DNA of 64,000 bases from Ferirhizobium litorale (GCA_030028905.1 JALDYZ010000010.1:1-64000); one strand, 5' to 3'; counted from the stretch's first letter, positions 35,793 to 45,700 are shown. Notes: a model not told the origin generated them from the sequence alone. Made by a program: numbers and translations.

Positions 35793-37010
35793 GCTCACGG
35801 TACTCGATGTCAGGCTGTATGGGGAACCGGTTGCGACGCTTACGAATCTGCAGGACGGGCGCACCATATTTGCGTTCAACGATGCGTATATCAAAGACGA
35901 AAAACGGCCGGCGCTTAGCCTGTCCCTGAAAGACCCGTTCGGGGCGCTCATCACGAAGTTCAGGCCGTACAACATGGTGGTCCCGCCCTTCTAAATGTAC
36001 TGCCGGAAGGGCCGCTGCGCAAATACCTCGCTGATCGTGCGGGTGTGAAGCCGTCGCGCGAATTTTCCCTGCTCTGGATGCTCGGCCGCGACCTGCCTGG
36101 GGCCGTGACGGTGCTTCCCACCGAAGGGGATGACGCGCCTGCGGATGAGGAGCAGGCTATCGTCGAAGCGCGGCCGAACGCGCTACGCTTTTCGTTGGCG
36201 GGTGTGCAGCTGAAATTCTCGGCCTTTGAGAACGACAAAAAGGGCGGCGGCTTGACCATTCCAGCCGAGGGCACGGGTGGCTCGTGGATTGTGAAGCTGC
36301 CGTCTCAGCAATATAGCGGTGTGCCCGAGAACGAGTTCGCGATGATGACCATCGCCCGCATGATGGGCATGGACGTGCCCGAGATCCGGCTGGTTGATCT
36401 CGATGCCGTGAGCGGCCTGCCGCAGGGGGTGGGCGAACTGCACGGGCGGGCGCTGGCGATCAAGCGTTTTGATCGCACGCCGGAGGGACCGGTGCATATC
36501 GAGGATTTTGCGCAAGTCTTCGGCGTTTTTCCAGACCAAAAATACGATAAGGGCAACTACCGGCTGATCGGTCGCGTGCTGGGGATCGAAACCAGCACGG
36601 CCGACGTGGCGGAATTCATCCGGCGTCTTGTCTTCAGCACGCTAATCGGCAATGGCGACATGCACCTGAAGAACTGGTCGCTCATCTATCCCGATCGCCG
36701 AACCCGCGCGCTCTCGCCGGCGTATGATCTGTTGTCGACTATCCCTTACATCAAGGGGGAAGATACTGCGGCGCTCAATTTCTCCCGCACAAAAAAGATG
36801 GCGGCGCTGTCGAAGGACGAGCTTGCGCATCTGGCCGCGAAAGCGGAGCTGTCCGAAAGGCTTGTGATCGACACCGCGCGCGAGACGGTTGAACGTTTTA
36901 GGGCGGTATGGGAGGCGGAAAAGAAGAACCAGCCCATGGCAGCCAAGGTCGCCGACACGATCGATACGCACGCACCGACGGTCGAGCTGTATCGCGAGTT
37001 CGCGAAGTAG
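35785..37010 (+). pseudogene. hipA: HipA-family kinase toxin, frameshifted
   Basis: The N-terminal subdomain starts at ATG 35785 (MPKLTVLDVRLYGEPVATLT) and stops at a TAA at 35992-35994 after KFRPYNMVVPPF. The rest of the protein follows immediately in another frame from about 35990 (VLPEGPLRKYLADRAG) to 37010. That rest holds the kinase blocks: GGSWIVKLPSQQY (ATP lysine), IGNGDMHLKNWS (catalytic Asp) and SPAYDLLSTIPY (metal-binding Asp). A one-base indel near 35985-35995 splits the gene. HipA proteins phosphorylate aminoacyl-tRNA synthetases such as GltX to cause persistence. This copy is probably inactive unless the shift is a sequencing error. Confidence 0.75.
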
Positions 37011-37056
37011 TGACCTATCGAGCCTTGCTCCATATCCAAGCCGTTAACCCGCACAT

Positions 37057-39099
37057 TCAGGGGCGGAGCTCTTCCGGTAGGACCGGCCAGTCGCGAGTGT
37101 CCCAAGTGCAATAGGATGAGGTGACGACCCGGGCGCCGCTCTCGTAATGGTACCGGTTGCGCACGCGCCGCCCGGTCACATGCACCTCGCCAAGATTGTT
37201 CCAGGATAGGTAATGCCCCCAGTCCGGACTCTTGTTGATCGACCGGCGGATCTCGACATAGATCTTGTAGTCCAGTTTGTGTCGCGACCATTGCATCCGC
37301 CCGGTCGATGTCAGGTTGCCGTAGAACCCCGGCCAGGGCGAGGCGCGGCGGTCGTCATCCGATCCGTCTCGCGGCACTGACTCCACGTCCGTCCGTGGCA
37401 TGTGTTCGGCGGTATCGAGCAAGTTCAGCTCCTTGCCCAGCGGCTGGTTCTTCAGCGAACTTGAGCAGAGCTGCACCCCGACCGAGACGCGCCCCTTGTA
37501 GGTGAAGCTGAAGGTCTGTTCGAACGCATAATGCACGTCTCCACACAGCACCACCAGGGGCTGCACCCGCAGTTTCGCAAAGAGGCTGAAGAGGTCGAGC
37601 ACGCTCTGTTCGTAGACGCCGAAGCTCTCGGCGTCGTTCTCGGTCGCGTCGTCGAAATTGGGATGTGCGCGGAATTCTTTGGCCGCCTTCGAGACGATCC
37701 CCGCGTTGCGCTTGCGCTTGGCGCTGGCCTGGGCGTTTTCCTTGACGATGATATCGAAGAAGGGCGTGGGCAGCATAACGATCAGCGGCTGGAACGCACT
37801 CCCCGTCATCGCGTCGCGAATGATCTGGTCAAGCTGGCGCAGGCCGGGTCCGTCGATGATCCGCTCACCAAGCACCGGGTCATGGCTGCGCCGAGTGCGG
37901 CAATCTAGAAACGCGACCGGTGGCGAGGTCGGCGCCACAAAGGTCCAGTCGTGAAAGCCCAGGATCCTGCGCCGCATCGCCGGGTGGTTGCGGTCCTTGA
38001 CGCAGAACTCTCCGATGAGCTTGCGGAACTCCTCGGAATAGGAGTCGGGATTGTTGCCGTAACCCTGGAAGATCCAGAACGCCACAAGTGCGTTGACGAT
38101 GATATCCGCAAGCTCGCCTCCGCCCTTGATCGCCTTGCTGTCGGGATTGGCCCAGCCCTTGAAGCGGTAGACGTATTTCTCCCACTTGGGGTCGAAATTC
38201 CAGTCGTCGGTCACCTCGTGATCGTCGAACATCATGTATGTGACGCAATTGGCAAAGACGAATCGCGCGGCATAAGCGCCATCGCGGCCGCGCTCCTCGG
38301 GATTGGGGTGCATCCTTACCTTCAGCGTGATCTGGTCCCAGAGATCGCCGTTCCACGCCAGCAGGTAGAGCGCCACGAACTCGCCCAGCGTCTCGAGGTG
38401 CCAGTGCATTTGGGTCGAGGTGAAGCCGTGTCGCGCCAGCCGGTCTTGCCGGTCAAGGACGGTGCGCTGAACCAGCGTCGACCTGTTCTGGTTTCCGATC
38501 AGGTGGCGGCCCAGCTTGTTGACCTCGAAAATCAGCTTTTCCGAGACGTCATCGGCATAGATCTGGTCGCCGCCCAGAAGGATCGCCTGGGGGCGAGCGT
38601 TGAGATCCTCGATGGTCTCGCGGATCCGCGTCGCGGCCTGTGTCATCAGGTCGATGCCCGGCCCGTGCAGCTTGCGGCACGAGCCGTAGAGCGCACGCAG
38701 ATCGTTCTCGCCACCCGCCTGCAGCAAGAACGAGGGTAACTCGTGATCGGGGTGCACGATTTGGTCGGCGATCTCATCGAGCAGGGTGAGGAACGTGTCC
38801 TCGCTGTCCGCGATCTGCAAGAAACCGATGTCATAGAAGAGGATCTCGTTATGCGGCAGGAAATCCGCTGCCGGGACCACTCGGCAGAGGTAGAGCCACA
38901 GGAACTCGCCCACCTGCAGTGGCTCGGCGTTCTCGGTCTCGCCATCCACCGGTATCATCGCCTGGTCGAAGAGCCGCACCCGCACGTGGTCAATTTTCTC
39001 GGTGGTGATGAACCAGACATGCACTGCCTCGACCGTGGCACGCCGGATCATCGGCCCGGCGATCATCACCGGCAGCCGGTACTTTGGGACCTGTATCAC
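37057..39099 (-). CDS. PhoD-like metallophosphatase family protein
   Basis: A 680-residue protein of the PhoD-like phosphatase/phosphodiesterase fold. Metal-site blocks are LLGGDQIYADD, FDDHEVTDDWNF, LDCRTRRSHDP and LCGDVHYAFEQTF. No signal peptide is seen, unlike secreted alkaline phosphatase D, so it is probably cytoplasmic, or moved with its partner. The N-terminal 130 residues (AVHVWFITTEKIDHVRVRLF) look like an immunoglobulin-like PhoD N domain. It lies 18 bases after the 981-residue gene on the same strand and is almost certainly cotranscribed. The GTG start overlaps the GGAGG region; ATG 39066 is an alternative. The natural substrate is unknown. Confidence 0.8.
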   Translation of the reverse strand: MIQVPKYRLPVMIAGPMIRRATVEAVHVWFITTEKIDHVRVRLFDQAMIPVDGETENAEPLQVGEFLWLYLCRVVPAADFLPHNEILFYDIGFLQIADSEDTFLTLLDEIADQIVHPDHELPSFLLQAGGENDLRALYGSCRKLHGPGIDLMTQAATRIRETIEDLNARPQAILLGGDQIYADDVSEKLIFEVNKLGRHLIGNQNRSTLVQRTVLDRQDRLARHGFTSTQMHWHLETLGEFVALYLLAWNGDLWDQITLKVRMHPNPEERGRDGAYAARFVFANCVTYMMFDDHEVTDDWNFDPKWEKYVYRFKGWANPDSKAIKGGGELADIIVNALVAFWIFQGYGNNPDSYSEEFRKLIGEFCVKDRNHPAMRRRILGFHDWTFVAPTSPPVAFLDCRTRRSHDPVLGERIIDGPGLRQLDQIIRDAMTGSAFQPLIVMLPTPFFDIIVKENAQASAKRKRNAGIVSKAAKEFRAHPNFDDATENDAESFGVYEQSVLDLFSLFAKLRVQPLVVLCGDVHYAFEQTFSFTYKGRVSVGVQLCSSSLKNQPLGKELNLLDTAEHMPRTDVESVPRDGSDDDRRASPWPGFYGNLTSTGRMQWSRHKLDYKIYVEIRRSINKSPDWGHYLSWNNLGEVHVTGRRVRNRYHYESGARVVTSSYCTWDTRDWPVLPEELRP

Positions 39100-39117
39100 T
39101 CCTCCATCACTCCTGCA

Positions 39118-42063
39118 TCACTCGGCCGGGTCTTCGACCCACGCCCCGTCCTCGGTCTTGGACCAGCTTGGCAGCGTGTTGCCCGGGCGCAGCCGAACCA
39201 GTGTGGTGGGCAAGCGGATGTCAAAGGGCTCGCCGACCTCGAAGCGCTCGTGGTGCAACTCTTCCGAGCGTCGCTCGCGGATCTCGACTAGCAGCCCGAT
39301 GTGATTTTGGTCGGTGACCGGTGGCAGGTCGCCACCTTTCCAAACCACGCCGGTCTCGAAGAAATGCAGCAGCGCCTGCTCGAAATCCGGACGCACAGCC
39401 AGGCGCAGCTTGGCGAAGCTGGCCTTGAGGAAAGAGGCGAAGAGTGGGTCGGGATCGTTGGTCACCATGCGCTCGACCCAAGTGGAGCGCGGTGCCCAGT
39501 AATAGGGGTAGTAGGTGAATTCCATCTTCTCCCACTCAAAGCATTCCTCGAAGAACTTGGCATAGCGGCCCTCGGCCTCGGCCTCGTCGAAGTCGACGCG
39601 GGCCTCCATGATGCCGCTTTGCAAGATCGCAGAGAAATGCTCGAAATACTGGCCCGTGACCATCGAGATCGCGGCCCGCTTCAACTCGTCTTCCTGGATG
39701 CGGCGGGCTTCCAGGGAGTTCATGCCCTCGATCTCGATCCCCTCCTGCGACTGCAACTCGGCGAGGCGGGAGTTGTAGGCGCTGAGCGCAGTCTCGTAGC
39801 CGGCGCGAAGCTTGGCCCATGTCGCCTTCTGCCACGCCTTCTCAGCGGTCTGATCCTGGCTGAAGAGCTCTAGCGTCGCGTGCACACGGTTGGCGCCGCG
39901 GACGAAGATGCTGACGGGCAAGGGGCCTAGATGGTCGGCCCCGCCAGTGGGGTTCACGTTGCCTATCACCATGTAGCCGCGTTGTTGGCCCGTCAGGACG
40001 ACGAAATCATCGGGATTGAACTCTTCCGGCGGGTAGGTCTCGAAATGGCGGCCGACCTGCACGCTAAGCGCGTTCATGTGGAATTGCGCATCGTCTTCGG
40101 CATTGCTGTCAATATAGAGCCGCAGGTTATACTTGAACGGCATGTAGCCCGGCTGCAATGTGATGCTGTCTACCAGCTCAATTGCGTCGCTGCCCTCTGA
40201 CGCGGCCCCCTGCAGTGCCAGATACTGCACGACTTCGAAGGGCGGCGGCAGGTCCAGCCCCCCCACGCCATAGGCTGCGCCGTACTCCTTGTAATTGGTC
40301 TCGTTGAGGGAGGTGAATTCGATATCAAAAGGCACCGGCTCCATGATGTCGTAGTTCGGCTGCGAGGTGTGGTGTTTGACCTGCCGGTAGAAAGCCGCCG
40401 GGTCGGGGATCATGATGTCGAAGAAAAGTCGGATGCCGAAGTCGTAGACCTGCGCCTCGTAGACCCTGTTAAGCCACTGGAACATGCCCGAGATGTTGTC
40501 GTCGCCTTCGATATTGTTGAATTCGTGGAGATTGGTTTCCTCGAATTCGCGGATCGTAGTGATTGTGCGCAACTCGCGTGTCTTCTCTGTCACCTTGACC
40601 GCGGCCTTCTCCATGATCTCCTGCGCATAGGTCGCTGCATTGCGGCTGCTGCTCTCGCTACTCGAGGAGGTCTCGTAACCAGTCGAGACCTCGGCCTGCA
40701 CGAAGGGTCCATAGCCACCCGAGATTGAGCCGCCGATGCGGAAGCTCTCGCTTTCCGACAGGGTGCTCTGCACCTCGCTCTGGATCTCGCTACGCTGGGT
40801 GGTTTGCAGGTCGCGCTCCTCGGCGCGGGTTGTTTCCTCTTCCTGCGTGAATACGTCCTCGATGCGCTCCAGGCGCCGGGTGGTGCGCTCCTTGCGCTCG
40901 CTGAGCAGCACGTTCTCGACATGGGCCAGGTCGCCGCCCTCGTAGCGCTTGAGTTGCTGCATGGTGACCTGTAGGCGGCCCACGCCGACGGGGCGGACAA
41001 GGCCAACGGTTGTGGGGACCTTAGGCCCTTCCTCGATGGAGAAGCCGAGGTTGAGCGTCGCGGCGGGCCCCACGGCCGACGTCGAGGGCAGGGCCGCGCG
41101 CGCCCCTATCAAGCGTGGACTGCGGGTCAGGCGCGCGATCGCCGTCTCGGCGTTGCGGTCGAGATCCTCGATGCTGCGGGCCACCAGCGCGGCGGGGGTC
41201 TCGGTGATGTCAATCCCAACGGCTGTCAGGAACTCGCGGGTGTGCGGCGAAAGCCGGGCAACCGCGGTATCGGAGATGAAGAGATGGGTGCGTGCACGTT
41301 CCTCCTCGGTGGCGGCGCGGCCCTCCTCGACGCTTGTCAGGCGAACGCGGCCCTCGGGGGTGAGCTCCATGCGGCGCATCACCATCGCCCGGCGGCCGAT
41401 CCGGCCGAGGTCGTTGAGCGCATTGCGTGCCTCGACCCGGCGGTCGAGCAGTCCGGCCAACTCGGCGGTGGCGACCATCAGTGAGTGCTCGTTCTCGGGC
41501 GGCTCGGCAGCCATGGCCCGGCCCGCGAGCGGGTTGTCGAAGATGATCACACGCCGTAGCTGGCGGCGCAGCGCGTCGAAGTGAACCTCGCAGCCCGCCT
41601 CCTGCGCCTGGTCGAGCACGGCCAGGGTGATATAGGCGTTGTAGAGCTGCTGGAACTCGCGTCCGGACACCGATCCGCTGAACTTGGCGGCGGCCAAGCG
41701 TTCGGTCAGTACCTGGCGGGTGGAGGAGATTTCGGGGCTCTGCAGCCAGCCGGCCACTGCGGCCCCGGCAACCGCAGCGGCGATGGCGCAGACATTGACC
41801 GGGACAGGGTTTTCGGCGGCGGCCTGTTCGGTGATCTCGGCGCGCATACGGCGGCGGATTTCGGCTAGAAGGTCGAGCACCGGGGCGCTGGGGCGTTCGA
41901 GGACCTCCAGTAGCTCCTCGATCTCGGTGTGCGGGATGGGCTGTCTGTCGTGATGCCGCAGTAGGACACCGGCGCGGGTGCCGAAGAAGGGTAGACGCAG
42001 GATCTGACGGTCTTCGGGCTCGCGAGGCGGAGCAATGAAGGTGAAGCGGAATACCTCTTCCAT
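39118..42063 (-). CDS. 981-residue protein of unknown function, coiled-coil core
   Basis: A very large protein without a signal peptide and without a family I can name. Residues about 330-460 are charged and repetitive: LSERKERTTRRLERIEDVFT, then EEERDLQTTQRSEIQSEVQS type sequence, a likely coiled coil. A Gly/Ser-rich stretch follows (FRIGGSISGGYGPFVQAEVS, TGYETSSSSESSSRNAA), then a second helical block (EKAAVKVTEKTRELRTITTI). The C-terminal half has beta-rich segments and an aromatic patch (EFTYYPYYWAPRSTWVERM). Similar layouts occur in large structural or injection-associated proteins, but this is only a resemblance. ATG 42063 starts MEEVFRFTFIAPP; longer frames look non-coding. It pairs with the PhoD-like gene. 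Confidence 0.75.
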   Translation of the reverse strand: MEEVFRFTFIAPPREPEDRQILRLPFFGTRAGVLLRHHDRQPIPHTEIEELLEVLERPSAPVLDLLAEIRRRMRAEITEQAAAENPVPVNVCAIAAAVAGAAVAGWLQSPEISSTRQVLTERLAAAKFSGSVSGREFQQLYNAYITLAVLDQAQEAGCEVHFDALRRQLRRVIIFDNPLAGRAMAAEPPENEHSLMVATAELAGLLDRRVEARNALNDLGRIGRRAMVMRRMELTPEGRVRLTSVEEGRAATEEERARTHLFISDTAVARLSPHTREFLTAVGIDITETPAALVARSIEDLDRNAETAIARLTRSPRLIGARAALPSTSAVGPAATLNLGFSIEEGPKVPTTVGLVRPVGVGRLQVTMQQLKRYEGGDLAHVENVLLSERKERTTRRLERIEDVFTQEEETTRAEERDLQTTQRSEIQSEVQSTLSESESFRIGGSISGGYGPFVQAEVSTGYETSSSSESSSRNAATYAQEIMEKAAVKVTEKTRELRTITTIREFEETNLHEFNNIEGDDNISGMFQWLNRVYEAQVYDFGIRLFFDIMIPDPAAFYRQVKHHTSQPNYDIMEPVPFDIEFTSLNETNYKEYGAAYGVGGLDLPPPFEVVQYLALQGAASEGSDAIELVDSITLQPGYMPFKYNLRLYIDSNAEDDAQFHMNALSVQVGRHFETYPPEEFNPDDFVVLTGQQRGYMVIGNVNPTGGADHLGPLPVSIFVRGANRVHATLELFSQDQTAEKAWQKATWAKLRAGYETALSAYNSRLAELQSQEGIEIEGMNSLEARRIQEDELKRAAISMVTGQYFEHFSAILQSGIMEARVDFDEAEAEGRYAKFFEECFEWEKMEFTYYPYYWAPRSTWVERMVTNDPDPLFASFLKASFAKLRLAVRPDFEQALLHFFETGVVWKGGDLPPVTDQNHIGLLVEIRERRSEELHHERFEVGEPFDIRLPTTLVRLRPGNTLPSWSKTEDGAWVEDPAE

Positions 42064-42513
42064 GTCCGAACCGCCCTGCCTACAAGGGAAATCAAATGAC
42101 ACAATAACAATTTTGCGGGGGTTCGAGAACCCGCCCTGCACACCAAGGACAGGACAGGTGAGATTTGCAGGTCCGCTGCAGAGCCAGTTTGTCTGCATTG
42201 TTTTGACATAGCCTGCCGGGGGCTCCGGCGGGTTTTTCTTTGGCCACAACGTCAACCGCGAGTCCAGCGAGTTTGCAGTCGCGGACTTCAAGAAAGACGT
42301 TCGCATCATCGACGAATCTAAAGGCGTCGAGCGACTTCACCTCTTGGCGCACAGCCGATCTCTTGTTCAGCCGCAGGCGTCGTATCGCGCTTCTTGACAT
42401 CCACGCATAGTCGACCGCGCTCCTACGGTATTTCTCCGCAGATCCACGGCACTTGCTTGTGATGTTCCGAACCGACGCAATGAAATGAGCCGCAACTACC
42501 TTCGAAAAGCGTG
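42064..42513. other. Intergenic region between pqqE and the 981-residue gene
   Basis: No gene recognised. A 102-codon minus-strand frame overlaps the start of the 981-residue gene but has no domain. The promoter for the 981-residue gene and the end of the pqq operon must both lie here. No convincing terminator hairpin was found. Confidence 0.4.
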
Positions 42514-43623
42514 CTAGCGTCCAGCAAGGTAGCTAGTGCCGATACGACGATAGAGAAATTTGCAGTCTTCCGTTGCCGTGGCTTCCTCGATCAGAGCAGC
42601 CATGCGGGCGTGGATCGGTGACTTTATGCAAGCCGGATCGGTTTCGCGCGCGTTGCCGGCGATCGCCATGGCCTGGCAGCGGCATCCTCCCCAATCGATC
42701 TCCTTGCGATCACAGCTCCTGCATGGCTCACCCATCCAACTCGTGCCGCGAAAGGCAGAAAACGCAGGAGAGTGTTGCCAGATCTCGGCGAGGTCTCTCT
42801 CGCCGAAGCGTTCGAACACGAGGTTCGGGATCGTCCCTGCGGCATGGCAGGGAAGGACGGTGCCATCCGGCGCAACCACGAAGGCGTCGCGCGCCCATCC
42901 TCCCATACAGGGTTTGGGATACATCGCAAAATAGTCGGGAGTGACGAAATCGATGGTGAGTATCCCATACAGTTGTTCCTGGGCTTGGCGCACCACTTCT
43001 ACCTGGCGCTCCACGGATGCGCGATCTGGCATCAGGGCGTTGCGGTTGAGAAGGGCCCAGCCGGCATATTGCACGTTGGCTATTTCCAGCCTCTCCGCTC
43101 CGAGCTCCAGCGCTAGGTCGATGAAGGCGGGGACCTCATCCATGTTGTGACGATGAACGGGTGCGTTGATGGTGAGGGGCAGACCGGCCGCCCTTACCTG
43201 GCCAGCTGTGGCGATCTTTTTCTCATGTGCACCGCGGTGATTGCTAATCCTTTCTGTCGTTGGCGCGAAAGCGCCCTGGAAGCTGATTTGCACGTGGTCC
43301 AGCCCCGCTGCCGCCAAGTCGTCGATTCGCCCTTCTGGCATGCCGACGCCGGCAGTGATGAGATTGGTATAGACGCCGCGTCCCGCAAGCTGGCGGACCA
43401 GGGCCTCGAGATCCGGCCGCAACGTTGGTTCGCCTCCTGACAAATGAACCTGGAGGACGCCGAGATCGGCTGCCTGATCGAACAGAGCACGCCAGCTTTC
43501 CGTCGTCATTTCGAGATTGGCCTTGAGAAGCTCGACAGGATTCGAACAGTAAGGACATTGCAGCGGACACCGATGCGTGAGTTCGGCCAGCATGCCGATA
43601 GGAGGAAGGGTCGGTTCGCTCAT
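42514..43623 (-). CDS. pqqE: PqqA peptide cyclase (radical SAM)
   Basis: A 369-residue radical SAM enzyme that links Glu and Tyr of the PqqA peptide, the first step of PQQ synthesis. The SAM cluster motif is CPLQCPYC (Cys19, Cys23, Cys26). GGEPTLRPDLE is the SAM-binding GGE region. The C-terminal SPASM domain holds further cluster cysteines in CMGGWARDAF, LPCHAAGTI and CRSCDRKEIDWGGCRCQA. It needs PqqD as peptide chaperone. Its ATG overlaps the pqqD stop by ATGA. Length and motifs are complete. Confidence 0.95.
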   Translation of the reverse strand: MSEPTLPPIGMLAELTHRCPLQCPYCSNPVELLKANLEMTTESWRALFDQAADLGVLQVHLSGGEPTLRPDLEALVRQLAGRGVYTNLITAGVGMPEGRIDDLAAAGLDHVQISFQGAFAPTTERISNHRGAHEKKIATAGQVRAAGLPLTINAPVHRHNMDEVPAFIDLALELGAERLEIANVQYAGWALLNRNALMPDRASVERQVEVVRQAQEQLYGILTIDFVTPDYFAMYPKPCMGGWARDAFVVAPDGTVLPCHAAGTIPNLVFERFGERDLAEIWQHSPAFSAFRGTSWMGEPCRSCDRKEIDWGGCRCQAMAIAGNARETDPACIKSPIHARMAALIEEATATEDCKFLYRRIGTSYLAGR

Positions 43624-43916
43624 AGTGTCACCAGAAATCGGTCAGACCACTCCTGGAGGAATGCTTCCACGTCAGCGGTTATCTCGTCGTGTGGTGCCTC
43701 ATATTGCACGGCCAGTTCCTTCACGATCTGAGCCACCGAATGCCTGCCGTCACACAGCCTGAGAATAGCGAGGCTCACCTCGTCCGGCCAAAAGACCTTC
43801 TCGGGGGAAAGCACGGCCCAGGAACGCCGGACCCCATCGTATTGCAGACGTACGTGCGGTTTGAGGGCCGGAGTGGATGCTGACGAAAGCAGCTTTCGCT
43901 CGCGTTGTAGCCTCAT
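43620..43916 (-). CDS. pqqD: PQQ biosynthesis peptide chaperone PqqD
   Basis: A 98-residue protein that binds PqqA and presents it to PqqE. The winged-helix RRE-like core is seen in RLQYDGVRRSWAVLSPEKVF, then SLAILRLCDGRHSVAQIVKE and DVEAFLQEWSDRFLV. The start at MRLQRERKLL overlaps the pqqC stop (ATGA) and gives the normal length. It is a separate protein here, not fused to PqqC or PqqE as in some methylotrophs. Confidence 0.93.
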   Translation of the reverse strand: MRLQRERKLLSSASTPALKPHVRLQYDGVRRSWAVLSPEKVFWPDEVSLAILRLCDGRHSVAQIVKELAVQYEAPHDEITADVEAFLQEWSDRFLVTL

Positions 43917-44671
43917 TGCGACGGCCTTGGGTCGAAGGCACCCGGCGGAACGTGGCCGTGATCGCCGTAGGCCTGTTCCAACGCGTCCAGCATAGCCCAA
44001 AGCACGTCGCATTTGAAGACGAGTGCGTCGATGACGGCCTGCTGCTTTTCCGGGGTGTCGGCATGTCGGAGCACGTAAGCCAACGCAAAGTCAGCATCAC
44101 GGGACGCCTGCGCTGGACGTGGCCGGAAATACTCCAGAATGTCCTCGGTCACAAATTCATATTTCGCGAGCATCGCCGGCACACGCTCGCTGATGATTAT
44201 CGGTGAAAAGAGTTCCGTCAGCGAAGAAGCAACCGCCTCCAGCAAGCTTCGGTCGGTGCAAAAAGACAGATAGGCGCCGACCGCAAAACGGGTTGCCGGA
44301 AGCGCACCCTTCTGACTGGCCACCAGTTCGCGATCAAGTCCGAGTCCCGTCGCAAGTTTCAGCCAGCGGGCGATGCCGCCATTCCAACCGTCGTCGCCGT
44401 CATGATCCTCGATCCGCTTTCGCCATGCAGCGCGGAAAGCGGGATCCTCTGCCCGCGCCAGGATCATGGCGTCCTTGCGTGGGATCATAGCCTGGTAGCA
44501 GTAGCGGTTCAGCGCCCAGGCCTGCAATTGCTCTTTCGAGAGCAAGCCGGCGGTCATCATGTGATGGAGAGGGTGGAGGTTGTGGTACCGCGAAGCGCCG
44601 ACGTCGCGCAGGGTCTTCTCTAGCGCGTCCGCTGACAATCCTCCTCTTGCAGCGTCTGCGAATTCTTTCAC
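43913..44671 (-). CDS. pqqC: Pyrroloquinoline-quinone synthase PqqC
   Basis: A 252-residue cofactor-free oxidase that closes the ring and performs the final eight-electron oxidation to PQQ. Recognisable blocks are YHNLHPLHHMMTAGLLSKEQ, then ALNRYCYQAMIPRKDAMILA, WRKRIEDHDGDDGWNGGIAR and ATRFAVGAYLSFC. The helical haem-oxygenase-like fold and length match the family. Its ATG overlaps the end of pqqB. Confidence 0.95.
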   Translation of the reverse strand: MKEFADAARGGLSADALEKTLRDVGASRYHNLHPLHHMMTAGLLSKEQLQAWALNRYCYQAMIPRKDAMILARAEDPAFRAAWRKRIEDHDGDDGWNGGIARWLKLATGLGLDRELVASQKGALPATRFAVGAYLSFCTDRSLLEAVASSLTELFSPIIISERVPAMLAKYEFVTEDILEYFRPRPAQASRDADFALAYVLRHADTPEKQQAVIDALVFKCDVLWAMLDALEQAYGDHGHVPPGAFDPRPSQ

Positions 44672-45606
44672 AAGCGGATCTCCATCCCGTCATAGCCAAT
44701 CTCCCAACCGTTCCGCCGCACCACTGCCGCCTCAGGCGATCGCTCGTCCAGTATGGGATTGGTGTTGTTGATATGCACATAAATGCGCCGTTCGACCGCG
44801 ATGTCGGCTAGGGATGCCATCGAACCGTCAGGGCCGGAAATGTGCAGGTGCCCCATCCGCTGGCCCGTCTTGGAACCGACGCCTGCTGTGGCCATCTCGT
44901 TGTCGCTATAGACGGTGCCATCGAAGAGAAGACATGCGGCCCGGTGCAATCGCGCTCTCAACTCGTCGTCGATGCGCGCGCAGCCCGGGATATAGAAGAC
45001 GTTCGCCTCGCCGGTGTCAGAGGCGATCCTCAGGCCGATCGTATCGCCTTCTTCCGTTCCGAAACCGCTGTCAGCCTTCGTCTCGTCTTCGAGAAAGAGT
45101 GCGACCTTGCCGGGGACAGGGAAGGCTTCGACCGTTATGCCGGTCTGCTCCTGCTTCCAGTTCAGAATGGGCGTAGTTGCGTTCAGGGCAAGCTCGCGAC
45201 GTTCGACCAATGCGGGATCAACCACGTTGAAGATTGTGTTGTTCTGCAGCACCGCGAGGACACGGCCCGTTGCGTATATGGCGAAGCGTTCTCGCTCGCG
45301 CAGGCTCAGCAGGCCGGCAATGTGATCCACATCGGCATTCGTCAACACTACGGCGGCGATCGGGCTGGAGCGTAAGGGCGCGCTTTCGCAGGGCTGCAGT
45401 TCCGGTGTGGCGGCGATCTGCTGACGGAGGTCGGGCGAGGCGTTGAAGACGATCCAGTCGGTGCCATTGGCGCTGGCGGCCAGGCTTGACTGGGTTCTCG
45501 GGCGAACGTTCTCCGCGCCGTTTCGCGCGGCCCGACTTAAATGGAAATTGCAGTTCCACTGGGGAAAGCCGCCTCCGGCGGCGGATCCCACAATCTTCAA
45601 ATGCAT
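44668..45606 (-). CDS. pqqB: PqqB, MBL-fold PQQ biosynthesis oxygenase
   Basis: A 312-residue MBL-fold protein, thought to hydroxylate the tyrosine-derived part of the cross-linked intermediate. The N-terminus MHLKIVGSAAGGGFPQWNCN is diagnostic. The metal motif TNADVDHIAG is the PqqB variant of HxHxDH. Later blocks include GHLHISGPDGSM and YVHINNTNPIL. It follows pqqA after a 94-base gap and starts the tightly coupled pqqBCDE block. Confidence 0.95.
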   Translation of the reverse strand: MHLKIVGSAAGGGFPQWNCNFHLSRAARNGAENVRPRTQSSLAASANGTDWIVFNASPDLRQQIAATPELQPCESAPLRSSPIAAVVLTNADVDHIAGLLSLRERERFAIYATGRVLAVLQNNTIFNVVDPALVERRELALNATTPILNWKQEQTGITVEAFPVPGKVALFLEDETKADSGFGTEEGDTIGLRIASDTGEANVFYIPGCARIDDELRARLHRAACLLFDGTVYSDNEMATAGVGSKTGQRMGHLHISGPDGSMASLADIAVERRIYVHINNTNPILDERSPEAAVVRRNGWEIGYDGMEIRL

Positions 45607-45700
45607 CGCATGCCTTCCCCCTGCCGCAGTGGTCGCAACGGCGCTTGAGTGCTCCCGAGGGATGCCTCATCCGGAGCTCGGATGAGGCGGTGCAGGCAGG

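Noticed and set aside
42092-42400. Minus-strand 102-codon frame upstream of the 981-residue gene
   Set aside because: No recognisable domain or start signal; it looks like leader sequence.
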